DNA of 64,000 bases, from contig NZ_JAUYFU010000086.1 in the NCBI RefSeq assembly GCF_030689645.1, positions 1 to 64,000 of the forward strand, given 5' to 3'. Shown here in pieces: positions 35,433 to 44,032 of this stretch; position 1 is the stretch's first letter, and each line of letters begins with the position of its first letter. Source of the stretch: Humidesulfovibrio sp. (GTDB lineage Bacteria; Desulfobacterota; Desulfovibrionia; Desulfovibrionales; Desulfovibrionaceae). Both the position numbers and the translations under genes were made by a program. The notes below the pieces were generated by a model that saw only the letters and a list, made by a program, of their open reading frames with translations, ran no database searches and had not been told where the DNA came from.

Positions 35433-36065
35433 CTATTTGTTCTTCAGCTTGATTGCCCCGAGGCCGTTCACTCCCGTGGCGATGTCTTGGGCCAGCTTCC
35501 CGACCAGCATGCTCTGCGCTTCCACCAGCGACTCGTAGGTGGAGCCTGCGCTTTGCCGGTAATCGGCCCGGCCTCGGTTCAAGGTCCGGCTCTCGTGGTC
35601 GCGGATGTTCCACCAGGCCACCAGAACCGCCTCGCCGCCCAAGGCGCCGTCAAAGCGCACAACATCCACAATCACCCGCGCATCGGCGTCCTCTTCAGCC
35701 CGTCCGGGGACCACCATGGCTGAACCTGCGGCAAGACGGGCAACGTCCTCGGCGAGGATTCTGGTCAAGCTCTGGTCCAGCGGTTCGGCCCAGCGGTCGA
35801 ACTCGGCCAGGGAGACGCGCACGCCTTTGCTGCGGCTCACGATTTGGGGCCGGTCCAAATACTGGGCCACGTAGACTGGCCCCATTGCGATCACCGGTTT
35901 TTTGCCGCCGTCCGCCTTGGCGGAGGGAGCCGGGCGCGCTTCCTGCGACGGGGCCAACACATAGAAGGATGAGGACGCGCTATTGCCGGCGATGCACCCG
36001 GTCAGCCCCAGCGAGAGCGCCGTCAGGGCAAGCAGTCCAAAGGCGCGAAGCAAAGTGGCGTTCAT
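35433..36065 (-). CDS. pqiC: PqiC/ABC-type transport auxiliary lipoprotein
   Basis: A 210-aa lipoprotein (signal ending LGLTGC). The body matches the ABC_trans_aux/PqiC family: SSFYVLAPSQ, then IAMGPVYVAQYLDRPQIVSR, RVSLAEFDRWAEPLDQSLTR and VVRFDGALGGEAVLVAWW. Its ATG overlaps the TAA of the MlaD gene by one base (TAATG). In PqiABC- or Mla-like systems it is an outer-membrane anchored partner of the MCE protein in lipid movement between membranes. Confidence 0.87.
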   Translation of the reverse strand: MNATLLRAFGLLALTALSLGLTGCIAGNSASSSFYVLAPSQEARPAPSAKADGGKKPVIAMGPVYVAQYLDRPQIVSRSKGVRVSLAEFDRWAEPLDQSLTRILAEDVARLAAGSAMVVPGRAEEDADARVIVDVVRFDGALGGEAVLVAWWNIRDHESRTLNRGRADYRQSAGSTYESLVEAQSMLVGKLAQDIATGVNGLGAIKLKNK

Positions 36066-36967
36066 TAGCGGTATTCTCCTTTCCCCTTGATCAGGGCCTC
36101 GGGGTGGCGCTCCATGTAATCGGCCATGATGCGCAGGGCGCGGGCCGCATTGCTCAACTCGTTGATGGCTTTTCTCAGGTCCGTCATGGTCTGGGAGTCC
36201 GGGGCCACTACGTTGTCCGCGTGCTTGAGAACGCGCTCCGCGCTGGCGGCAGCTCCTGAGATGGAGGTCATCGCCTTTTCCAGCGAGTTCCCAACCGGGG
36301 TCACCTGGGTGTTGATGCCGCGCGCCAGCACTTGCAGCTCGCGCAGGGTACCGTTGAGTTCGGTGGCCGTATTGGCCAGAACCGGCGAGTTGATGACCTT
36401 GTTCAGGCCTTCCACCGCTTGCAGCACCTGCCCCATGATCTGTTCAATCGGGATATTTTGGAGTGTTCTTGAAAGCTTGTCCATCGGAGAGGCCAGGGTG
36501 GGGATCTCGCGTTCATGGCTCTTGCCCCGCATGCGAAGCTCGGAGCCCGGGTGCAGGTCCAGTTCGATCATGAGCTGGCCGGTGACGAAGCTTTGCAGGC
36601 CAAGCTGGGCGCGCAGGCCGTTTTCGATCAGCTTGCTCACCATCTCCCCTCTGTTCACCGATTTGCGCCATTCCTCGGGCACCAGGATCTTGCTGCGGTC
36701 GATTTCCACCTCCACCGGGATGATGAAGCTCAGCGTTCTGGGATCGCCAATGAGCGTTATCTTGGTCACCGAGCCCACCTCCACGCCGCGGAAAACGACA
36801 GGCGCGCCAAGGTTGAGCCCCTTCACCGAGCCGTCGAAGTAGAGCACGTATGCATCCGGGGTTCGGAAGAGCCGGCCGGAGCCAAGCAGCAGAATGGCTC
36901 CCACCAGCAGGCCCAGCGCCCCCAGTACGAAGGCGCCCACCACTGTTTTGTTTGCCTGAATGCTCAT
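36065..36967 (-). CDS. mlaD: MlaD family (MCE domain) protein
   Basis: A 300-aa inner-membrane anchored periplasmic protein. It has one N-terminal helix (VGAFVLGALGLLVGAILLLG) and a single MCE domain (DAYVLYFDGSVKGLNLGAPV, FRGVEVGSVTKITLIGD). A long helical C-terminal part follows (LNKVINSPVLANTATELNGT and repeated heptad-like segments) that would line a lipid channel. It is coupled by ATGA to the upstream ATPase gene. It forms the substrate-binding ring of the lipid transporter. Confidence 0.9.
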   Translation of the reverse strand: MSIQANKTVVGAFVLGALGLLVGAILLLGSGRLFRTPDAYVLYFDGSVKGLNLGAPVVFRGVEVGSVTKITLIGDPRTLSFIIPVEVEIDRSKILVPEEWRKSVNRGEMVSKLIENGLRAQLGLQSFVTGQLMIELDLHPGSELRMRGKSHEREIPTLASPMDKLSRTLQNIPIEQIMGQVLQAVEGLNKVINSPVLANTATELNGTLRELQVLARGINTQVTPVGNSLEKAMTSISGAAASAERVLKHADNVVAPDSQTMTDLRKAINELSNAARALRIMADYMERHPEALIKGKGEYR

Positions 36968-37764
36968 ATCCTCTCCCCTTTAAGGCCGTCGGGTTGGTCA
37001 GAGCCGCCTCGGGTGAGGAAACGGACCACCTTGGGATCGGTCGAGCTTTTGAGGAGCTCGTTGGGGTTCCCCTTGGCGGTCATGGTGCGCGTTTCCACAT
37101 CGAGATAAATGGAATTGGTGCCAATGGCGAAGATGCTTGCGAGTTCGTGCGTTACGATGACGATGGTTGTGCCCAGATTCTGGCTCAGCTCGATGATGAG
37201 GTCGTCCAAGAGTTTTGCGCTCACCGGATCAAGGCCTGCCGATGGTTCGTCGAAAAACACGATCTCGGGGTCCAGGGCCATGGCGCGGGCAAGGCCCGCC
37301 CGTTTGCGCATGCCGCCGCTGATCTCCGACGGGTAGAAGTCTTCGAACCCCGCCAGACCCACGAGGGCCATTTTGTAGGCCACCATGTCGCGGATCTCCG
37401 CTGGCTTGAGTTTGGTGTACTGCTCAAGGGGCAGGGCCACGTTTTCGGCTAGGGTCATGGAGCTCCAGAGCGCTCCGCTCTGGTAGAGGATGCCCGCCCT
37501 GCGCATGACCTTGTCGCGCTCCTCGGGCGAGACGTCCCAGAAGCTCACCGGGCCGTACAGCACCTGCCCGGCGGAGGGGCGCTTCAAGCCCACCAGCACT
37601 TTGAGCAGGGTGCTCTTGCCGCACCCGCTGCCGCCCATGATGATGAACACTTCGCCGCGGCCGATGGTGAAATTCAAGTCCCGCATGAGCACGAAGGAGC
37701 CATACGAGACGGTGAGCCCGCGTACTTCGATGTGCGGCTGGGAACCTGTGACTTGCACGCTCAT
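36964..37764 (-). CDS. mlaF: MlaF-type ABC transporter ATP-binding protein
   Basis: A 266-aa ATPase from ATG 37764; the ORF-track extension is out of the family range. Walker A is GGSGCGKSTLLK, the ABC signature is SGGMRKRAGLARAMA and Walker B is IVFFDEPSAGLDPVSA, as in MlaF; the D-loop and TIVIVTHELASIFAI switch are also present. It drives phospholipid movement with the permease. ATGA overlaps join it to both neighbours. Confidence 0.93.
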   Translation of the reverse strand: MSVQVTGSQPHIEVRGLTVSYGSFVLMRDLNFTIGRGEVFIIMGGSGCGKSTLLKVLVGLKRPSAGQVLYGPVSFWDVSPEERDKVMRRAGILYQSGALWSSMTLAENVALPLEQYTKLKPAEIRDMVAYKMALVGLAGFEDFYPSEISGGMRKRAGLARAMALDPEIVFFDEPSAGLDPVSAKLLDDLIIELSQNLGTTIVIVTHELASIFAIGTNSIYLDVETRTMTAKGNPNELLKSSTDPKVVRFLTRGGSDQPDGLKGERI

Positions 37765-38891
37765 ACGCCGATGACCTCGCACATCACGGTGATGAGGGCG
37801 GTGACCACGATGATTCCGATGATGCCGCTGACCACGGCAGAGGTGGTGGCGTCGCCCACGGCGGAGGAGCTGCGGCCGCAGCGCATGCCGAAAAAGCAGC
37901 CGGACAGGGCGATGACCACGCCGAAAACCACGCTGTGGATGAGGCCAATCCATACGTTGGCGAGACTGAGCGCCGCCTTGGTGGCCATGAGGTACTCCAT
38001 GGGGTTCAGGCCGAGCACTGTGACCCCAACGATATAGCCGCCAGCGATACCCATGACGTTGGCATAGATGGTAAGCAGAGGCATCATGAGCACCAGGGCC
38101 AGTGTGCGCGGCAGCACCAGGAAATCCATGGGCGAAACGCCAAGGGTGACGAGGGCGTCCACCTCCTCGTTCACCTGCATGGTGCCGAGCACCGCAGCGT
38201 AGGAAGCCCCTGTCCGGCCGGCCATGGCGATGCCGGTCATCACCGCGCCCATGACGCGCACCATGGCGATGCCCACCAGGCTGGCCACATAAATCTGTGC
38301 GCCAAACACGCGCAACTGCACCGCGCCGACAAAGGCGAGGATGAGACCGAGCAGCAGGCTTATGAGGGTGACGATGGGCAGGGCCGAGGCGCCGGTCTGC
38401 TGCATCATCAGCAGCAGGTCCCGCCAGCGGAAGTTGGCCCGGCCACGCAGAAAGCGGCTGAGGGAGATGGTGGCCTCGCCCAGGAACTCCAGAATATCGC
38501 CGAGCTTACGAGGAATGCTCAAGGAGGCCTCGCCCACGCGTTCCAGCAAGGAGGCGCGGATGGCGTTGCGAGCTGCGCCCTCGCGCTCGGGAACGGCGAA
38601 GGCCAGGGCGATGAGACGGTTCAGGCCGGCAGGCAGGCCGGACTGGTCCACTTCCATATTGCTTTGCCGCGCACGACGGATGACTCCCAGCAGAAAGATG
38701 ACAAGACTGCTGTCCCATTCATCGAGCGCCTCCGCCGAGAAATCCAGGGCGGAGCACCCTGCGGAGAGGGCCGCGTGGGCCTTGGCCGTGTCTGGGCTTG
38801 CCCCAAGGCTCCAGCGTCCGCCAACTGTGATGCGCATGCGATCGGGGGTGGGCTGGTCCAAGGATATGCTTGGAGGAGAGTGCGAATTCAT
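37761..38891 (-). CDS. mlaE: MlaE-type ABC permease with N-terminal STAS-like domain
   Basis: A 376-aa protein. The first 110 residues resemble a STAS domain (ALDFSAEALDEWDSSLVIFLLG). The rest is a MlaE permease with about five to six helices, including GAVMTGIAMAGRTGASYAAVLGTM and NEEVDALVTLGVSPMDFLVLPR, both diagnostic. STAS-MlaE fusions occur in many deltaproteobacteria, where the STAS domain replaces separate MlaB. It is the first gene of the mlaE-mlaF-mlaD-pqiC operon for outer-membrane lipid asymmetry. Confidence 0.92.
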   Translation of the reverse strand: MNSHSPPSISLDQPTPDRMRITVGGRWSLGASPDTAKAHAALSAGCSALDFSAEALDEWDSSLVIFLLGVIRRARQSNMEVDQSGLPAGLNRLIALAFAVPEREGAARNAIRASLLERVGEASLSIPRKLGDILEFLGEATISLSRFLRGRANFRWRDLLLMMQQTGASALPIVTLISLLLGLILAFVGAVQLRVFGAQIYVASLVGIAMVRVMGAVMTGIAMAGRTGASYAAVLGTMQVNEEVDALVTLGVSPMDFLVLPRTLALVLMMPLLTIYANVMGIAGGYIVGVTVLGLNPMEYLMATKAALSLANVWIGLIHSVVFGVVIALSGCFFGMRCGRSSSAVGDATTSAVVSGIIGIIVVTALITVMCEVIGV

Positions 38892-39678
38892 AGGGCCGTT
38901 CTCCCGGCAGGCCCGGCGGTGAGGGCCGGGCAGGGGGGGGCAGTGATCAAGGAGTGCGGGATGGAACTCTGCCAGTACGTTGCAGCGGCGGCGTTCGATG
39001 GCAAACCCGTGGCGAACGGTTTATTCATCACGGGCTCCTTTTCGTCGTATGGAAAGCGGCTGGAGCATTCATGAGACAGTGTGGGCAGTGTCTGGCCGTG
39101 ACTGAAAAGATGATGCTACTATGCGTACAGAGTTTACGTCAGCGCAAAGGTTATTGTCTATTATTATTTGTCGCTGCGGAATGTTCTGGTATAAAAAAAA
39201 CAGCGCCCTGTGGTCCAGCCAAGCCGATGAGCCCGGCATCCGTTGGTATTCTGCATCCATGCCGCGTCTGGGCGCTGATACGGTGGTGCGAAGCCGTTCA
39301 CAGCATTGGCAGTGGCGAGCGCACCTGTTCCCGCCGTGGTGCGCAGAGCCGAGGGCGTTACCGCTTCCCTGCAAGGTAACAATATCGGCAACGGTACGGG
39401 CAGGACCGTTGACGCGCCAACAGCGTAGGGATACGAGCGGCAGATGCTTTTGTGGCGCGGGCAGCTTTGTCTGCGGCCCTGAGAGCTCAAGCTGGTCTAC
39501 GGGCCGGATGACGACGACCCTTTCGGGCCGTTGGCGAGTCATCAAGCTTCACCGACGACACGCATCGGGACGGCAAAAATAAAGGCCCCCAGAGGTTTTC
39601 CGAGAGCCTTCAATGGTGAGGATTCCCTCACGAAACAAGTAGAGTGCTATCAAGAAGCCTGCAACAGGCCGATATTAT
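38892..39678. pseudogene. Degenerate stretch beside tRNA-Arg, possible phage remnant
   Basis: This 790-nt stretch has no intact gene. On the minus strand around 39280-39400, one frame reads TPSALRTTAGTGALATANAV then NGFAPPYQRPDAAWMQN. This recalls the Y-R-x-D/N-A-x-W-x-M/x-N region of HK97-type phage capsids, but frameshifts surround it. A neighbouring frame gives VADIVTLQGSGNALG, also capsid-like in style. An AT-rich patch lies at about 39110-39200. tRNA-Arg genes are frequent integration sites, so a decayed prophage fits (inference). No direct repeat of the tRNA 3' end was found here. Confidence 0.3.
39582..39610 (-). terminator. Probable terminator after tRNA-Arg
   Basis: An imperfect hairpin closed by AAGGC/GCCTT is followed on the minus strand by TTTATTTTTGCC. 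It is about 70 nt downstream of the tRNA 3' end. The stem is weak in the middle. Confidence 0.45.
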
Positions 39679-39755
39679 TGGTGCGCCAGGAAGGATTCGA
39701 ACCCTCGGCCAACGGCTTAGAAGGCCGTTGCTCTATCCACCTGAGCTACTGGCGC
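39679..39755 (-). tRNA. tRNA-Arg (anticodon TCT)
   Basis: A full cloverleaf on the minus strand. The acceptor stem is GCGCCAG/CTGGCGC and the D-arm contains GTAGCTCAGGTGGATAGAGC. The anticodon arm is CAACGGC-CTTCTAA-GCCGTTG with anticodon TCT, and the T-arm is GAGGGTTCGAATCCTTC. The discriminator base is A and the CCA end is encoded (39681-39679). It reads AGA codons, which are rare in this GC-rich genome. Confidence 0.95.
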
Positions 39756-39822
39756 GCATTAGGGATCCCTTCAGTAATCAAGCTCAAGGGCGTGGTCAAG
39801 TGGCCGCGTCAATAAGGCCGCA

Positions 39823-41172
39823 GTGACGAACATCTTTTCATACTCCGATTTTCTTGCCCGGCTGGAAGGCCTGGGCCTGTTTCACATGGACCTGACCCTG
39901 GACCGCATGGCCGCTTTCGTGGCCCGGCACGGCCAGCCGCGCTTCCCGGTGCTGCACGTTGTGGGCACCAACGGCAAGGGCTCCACGGCCACGGTCCTGG
40001 CCGAATTGCTGCGCGCTCACGGCCTGCGCGTGGGCCTCTGTGTCAGCCCGCATTTCATCACCCCCCGCGAGCGTATTCTGGTGGACGGGGCCATGCTGCC
40101 CGAGGAGACCTGGGCCCGACTCGGCTCCAGGGTCTTCGAGGAGGCGGACGGCCTGGAACTGACGTATTTCGAGGTGCTTACCGCCCTGTCGGTGCTGGCC
40201 TTTGAGGACGCGGGCGTGGACGTGGCGGTGATGGAGGCGGGCCTGGGCGGCCGCTATGACGCCACAAATGTTCTGAATCCTGCGCTTACCGTGTTTACGC
40301 CCATCGGCATGGACCACATGCATGTGCTGGGCGACAGCCTGGAGCTTATCGCCATGGACAAGGCCGGGGCCTTGCGGCAGGGGGGCGTGGCCGTTGCCGC
40401 TCCCCAGGAAGCCGAGGCGTGGCGGGTGTTGCGCGGCAGGGCCCGGGAAGTGGGGGCGGATCTCATCGCCGCCGCCGAGGTGCTGTTCTATTCACGCGCC
40501 AATGGCCGCGTGCAGCCCGGCCCCCTGGCGACCCGGGGAAAGAAGCGCTTCGTGCGGCCCATGACCGGCATGTGGCTCTCGCTGCCGGGCGCGCACCAGG
40601 AACTGAACGCCCGCGTGGCCCTGGCCGCGTTCCATGTCTGGGCTACATCCCTTCGCCTGCCCATCATTGAGGACGCCTGCCGCGAGGCCTTTGCGCGGGC
40701 CTTTATCCCTGGCCGCATGCAGATCATTGCCGATGCGCCGGGCCTGCCTCCGCAGTTGATCCTGGATGGCGGACACAACGCTCACGGCTTGGCGGCTCTC
40801 AAAGCAGCGCTGGAGGCCGACGGCATCCGCCCTGCCGCCGTTGTTTTCGGCTGCCTGCGCGACAAGCCTCTGGACAAAATGCTTCCGCTTGTGCGCGAAA
40901 TCGCCGGGGACGCCCCGGTCTACGCCGTGGGCATTCCGTCCTGCCCGCGCGCCTGCGAGCCGGGCGAGCTGGCCGAGCTGCTGGGGCCGGACGTGCTCCC
41001 GGCTGCGGACGTGCACGCGGCTCTGAATCTGCTGGGCGGCGCGGCAGACCCTGTGCTGGTCTGTGGTTCCTTGTATTTGCTGGGCGAGTTTTATACAAAG
41101 CACCCTCGGCTGCTGGAACGCCCTGAACGCCCTGAGCGCGAGGAACGCGGCGGCAGCCCCCGGAGGTCATAG
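39823..41172 (+). CDS. folC: Folylpolyglutamate/dihydrofolate synthase
   Basis: A 449-aa Mur-ligase-like enzyme starting at GTG 39823. It adds glutamate to (dihydro)folate. The N-terminus FLARLEGLGLFHMDLTLDRM and the P-loop VVGTNGKGSTATVLAELL are typical, as are SPHFITPRERILVDG, VMEAGLGGRYDATNVL and ILDGGHNAHGLAALKAAL. The end (PERPEREERGGSPRRS) is charged and not conserved. It lies 3 nt before selA, so the two are probably co-transcribed. Confidence 0.92.
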   Translation: MTNIFSYSDFLARLEGLGLFHMDLTLDRMAAFVARHGQPRFPVLHVVGTNGKGSTATVLAELLRAHGLRVGLCVSPHFITPRERILVDGAMLPEETWARLGSRVFEEADGLELTYFEVLTALSVLAFEDAGVDVAVMEAGLGGRYDATNVLNPALTVFTPIGMDHMHVLGDSLELIAMDKAGALRQGGVAVAAPQEAEAWRVLRGRAREVGADLIAAAEVLFYSRANGRVQPGPLATRGKKRFVRPMTGMWLSLPGAHQELNARVALAAFHVWATSLRLPIIEDACREAFARAFIPGRMQIIADAPGLPPQLILDGGHNAHGLAALKAALEADGIRPAAVVFGCLRDKPLDKMLPLVREIAGDAPVYAVGIPSCPRACEPGELAELLGPDVLPAADVHAALNLLGGAADPVLVCGSLYLLGEFYTKHPRLLERPERPEREERGGSPRRS

Positions 41173-41175
41173 CCC

Positions 41176-42591
41176 GTGAGCACGCTTTTTCGTCACATTC
41201 CTGCCGTGGATCAGGTTCTGGCCGCCTTGACCGCCGACCAGAGCGGCGCAGGCGGGGCCTTTCGCGCCGCGCCGCGCCCGCTTATAAAAGATCTCGTGAA
41301 CGCCTTTCTGGACCTCCTGCGTGAGGAAATCCGCGCCGGAGCCTTCACGGACGCCGAACAGTTGACCCTGCCCGCCCTGACGCCGCGCCTGACCGCCTAT
41401 GTGCGCCAGGGACTGCGCCCGCGCTTCCGTAGGGTGCTCAACGCCACGGGCGTGGTCATCCACACCAATATGGGCCGGTCGCTTTTGGCCCCTGAGGCGG
41501 TTGCGGCGGTTGCGAGCGCCGCAGCGCACTATTCCAACCTGGAGTTTGATCTGGCCACGGGCGAGCGCGGCAGCCGCTATGCGCACGTGGAGGGTCTGCT
41601 CTGCCGCCTCACCGGGGCCGAGGCCGCGCTGGTGGTGAACAACAACGCCGCCGCAGTGCTCATCGTGCTGGATACGCTCTGCAAGGGCCGCGACGTCATC
41701 GTGTCGCGCGGGCAATTGGTGGAGATCGGCGGAAGTTTCCGCATCCCCGAGGTCATGGCCAAGAGCGGGGCGGTCTAGCGCGAGGTGGGGGCCACCAATC
41801 GCACGCACCTGCGCGATTATGAAGCCGCCATCACCTCGGACACCGCGGCCATCATGAAGGTGCACACCAGCAATTACCGCATGACCGGCTTTGTGAAGGA
41901 AGTGCCGCTCTGCGAGCTCAAAACCCTGGCCGGGAGCTACGGCCTGCCGGTCATTGAGGACTTGGGAAGCGGCAGTCTGCTGCGCTTCGAGGCCGACGGC
42001 CTGCCCGGCGAGCCCACGGCCCAGGAGTCCGTAGCCGAGGGCGCGGACATAGTAACCTTTTCCGGCGACAAGGTCCTGGGCGGCCCGCAGGCGGGAATCA
42101 TCGTGGGGCGGCGCGAGATCATCGAGCGCATCAAGAAGAACCAGCTGAACCGCGCCCTGCGCATCGACAAGCTGACCCTGGCCGCCCTTGAGGCCACCCT
42201 GCGCCTGTACCTGGACCCGGACCTGGCGCGCGAACGCGTGCCCACCCTGGCCATGATGACCAGGAGCCTCGTGTCCCTGCGCGCCCAAGCGTCGCGCCTG
42301 GCTGGGCTCTTGCGCAAGCATCTTTCCGGGTCACTGGAGGTCGGCGTGCGCGCTGGTTCCTCCCGCGTGGGCGGCGGGGCTTTTCCCGAGGCCGACCTGC
42401 CCACGGCCCTCGTGTGTCTTAAGCCCACGGCGTTGAGCGTGGATGCGCTTCGCGTGGCGCTCCTGTCCACGGACCCGCCGCTCGTTGGCCGGGTTGAGGA
42501 CGACGCCCTGTGCCTGGACCCGCGCACCCTGGACGCCAGCGAGCACCCCCTTGTCCTTTCCGCCTTGCGCCAGGCTCTTGGCGGCATCTGA
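41176..42591 (+). pseudogene. selA: selA (L-seryl-tRNA(Sec) selenium transferase), interrupted by in-frame TAG
   Basis: This frame encodes SelA, which turns Ser-tRNA(Sec) into Sec-tRNA(Sec) using selenophosphate and PLP. It starts at GTG 41176. All expected parts are present: RFRRVLNATGVVIHTNMGRS, a VVNNNAAAVLIVL segment and, after the break, FSGDKVLGGPQAGIIVGRR with the PLP lysine. Codon 201 (41776-41778) is TAG, in SGAV-TAG-REVGATNRTHL. E. coli has a Leu here. Without the TAG the protein would be 471 aa, the normal length, and no frameshift is needed. So it is either a single-base lesion (for example CAG or TTG to TAG) or a sequencing error. selB nearby is intact. Confidence 0.88.
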
Positions 42592-42627
42592 ATCCCAACG
42601 ACCCCTTGAACCCCATTGGAGTTCCCT

Positions 42628-44022
42628 GTGAGCAAAAAAAATATCGAGCTTGAGCATCAGTCCCGCAACTGCTGGGATGTTTATTCCAGCGCCTCGGACA
42701 AGAAGGCCGTCGAGGCCTGCGCCAAGGGCTACATGGATTTCATCACCCGCTGCAAGACCGAGCGCGAGACCGTGGACTTCGTGCTGGCCGCGGCCAAGGC
42801 CGCAGGCTTCAGCGAGACCCTGAACGCCAAGACCAAGGCCTACGTTCACGCCCAGCGCGGCAAGACCGTGCTGCTGGCCCGGCGCGGCAAAAAGCCGCTG
42901 AGCGAGGGCTTTCGCCTCATCGGCGCCCACGCCGACACCCCGCGCATCGACCTGAAGCAGCACCCGTTGTACGAGGACTCCGACCTGGGTCTCATGAAGA
43001 CCCACTACTATGGCGGCATCCGCAAGTACCAGTGGCTGGCGCGGGCTCTGGCCCTGCACGGGGTGGTGGTCAAGAAGGACGGCACCATGGTCAAGGTTCT
43101 TGTGGGCGAGGACCCGAGCGACCCCGTGCTGACCATTACCGACCTTTTGCCGCACCTGGCCTACAAGCAGGTGGAGCAGAAGGTGTCCGACGCCTTCGAG
43201 GCCGAGAAATTGAATGCGGTTGTGGGGCATGAGCCCGCTGGCCGCGGCGACGAGAAGAAGGCCAAGGACAAGGACCGCGTAAAGCGCCATGTGCTTGAGA
43301 TTCTGCACGCCCGCTACGGCATCACGGAGTCCGACCTGTTCAGCGCCGAGCTTCAGCTTGTGCCCGCCGGCCCAGCCCGCAGCGTGGGGCTCGACAGCTC
43401 CATGATCGGCGGCTACGGCCACGATGACCGTTCCTGCGTGTTCGCGGCCTTTGAGGCCCTGCTGGCCGAGAAGACCCCGGAGCACACGCAGCTGGTGCTG
43501 TTTTGGGATAAGGAGGAGATTGGGTCAGAGGGCGCCACGGGCGCGCAGTCCCTCTTCTTCGAGTACGCCCTGCAGGATCTGGTGGACGCCTGGTCGCCGG
43601 GCCTGCGCCTCTCCCGTGTGTTCGAGCGCGGCATGGCCATCAGCGCCGACGTGAACGCCGCCGTGGACCCGGACCACCTGGACGTGTTCGAGAAGCTGAA
43701 CGCGGCCTACATGGGCTATGGGCCCTGCTTCAACAAGTTCACCGGCCACAGAGGCAAGGTGGGGGCCAACGACGCCCACCCTGAATTCGTGGCCTATCTG
43801 CGCAATCTTTTGGACAAGGCGAACGTGCCCTGGCAGATGGCCGAGCTGGGCAAGGTGGACCTGGGCGGCGGCGGCACCGTGGCCAAGTTCTTGGCCGTGT
43901 ACGGCATGGACGTCATCGACATGGGCCCGGCAGTGCTGTCCATGCACAGCCCCTTCGAGGTGCTGGGCAAGTCCGACCTCTACGCCACGGTCCAGGCCTT
44001 CCGCGCCTTCCTCAAGAGCTAG
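42628..44022 (+). CDS. M18 family aminopeptidase
   Basis: A 464-aa zinc aminopeptidase. The start is placed at GTG 42628 (VSKKNIELEHQSRNCWDVYS), which has GGAG seven nt upstream; the ORF-track TTG at 42616 is less likely. Metal-ligand regions are LIGAHADTPRIDLKQHPLYE, VLFWDKEEIGSEGATGAQS and the C-terminal MHSPFEVLGKSDLYATVQAF. MIGGYGHDDRSCVFAAFEAL is also typical of M18. It removes acidic or other residues from peptide N-termini in the cytosol. It sits between selA and selB but has no known link to selenium. Confidence 0.9.
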   Translation: MSKKNIELEHQSRNCWDVYSSASDKKAVEACAKGYMDFITRCKTERETVDFVLAAAKAAGFSETLNAKTKAYVHAQRGKTVLLARRGKKPLSEGFRLIGAHADTPRIDLKQHPLYEDSDLGLMKTHYYGGIRKYQWLARALALHGVVVKKDGTMVKVLVGEDPSDPVLTITDLLPHLAYKQVEQKVSDAFEAEKLNAVVGHEPAGRGDEKKAKDKDRVKRHVLEILHARYGITESDLFSAELQLVPAGPARSVGLDSSMIGGYGHDDRSCVFAAFEALLAEKTPEHTQLVLFWDKEEIGSEGATGAQSLFFEYALQDLVDAWSPGLRLSRVFERGMAISADVNAAVDPDHLDVFEKLNAAYMGYGPCFNKFTGHRGKVGANDAHPEFVAYLRNLLDKANVPWQMAELGKVDLGGGGTVAKFLAVYGMDVIDMGPAVLSMHSPFEVLGKSDLYATVQAFRAFLKS

Positions 44023-44032
44023 GGAGCAGCGC

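Noticed and set aside
39531-39815. 94-aa frame containing QEGFEPSANGLEGRCSIH
   Set aside because: It is the well-known spurious translation of a tRNA gene (here tRNA-Arg).
41776-41778. TAG in selA read as pyrrolysine
   Set aside because: The position corresponds to an ordinary Leu in E. coli SelA, and there is no pyl gene in the window. A point mutation or sequence error is simpler.
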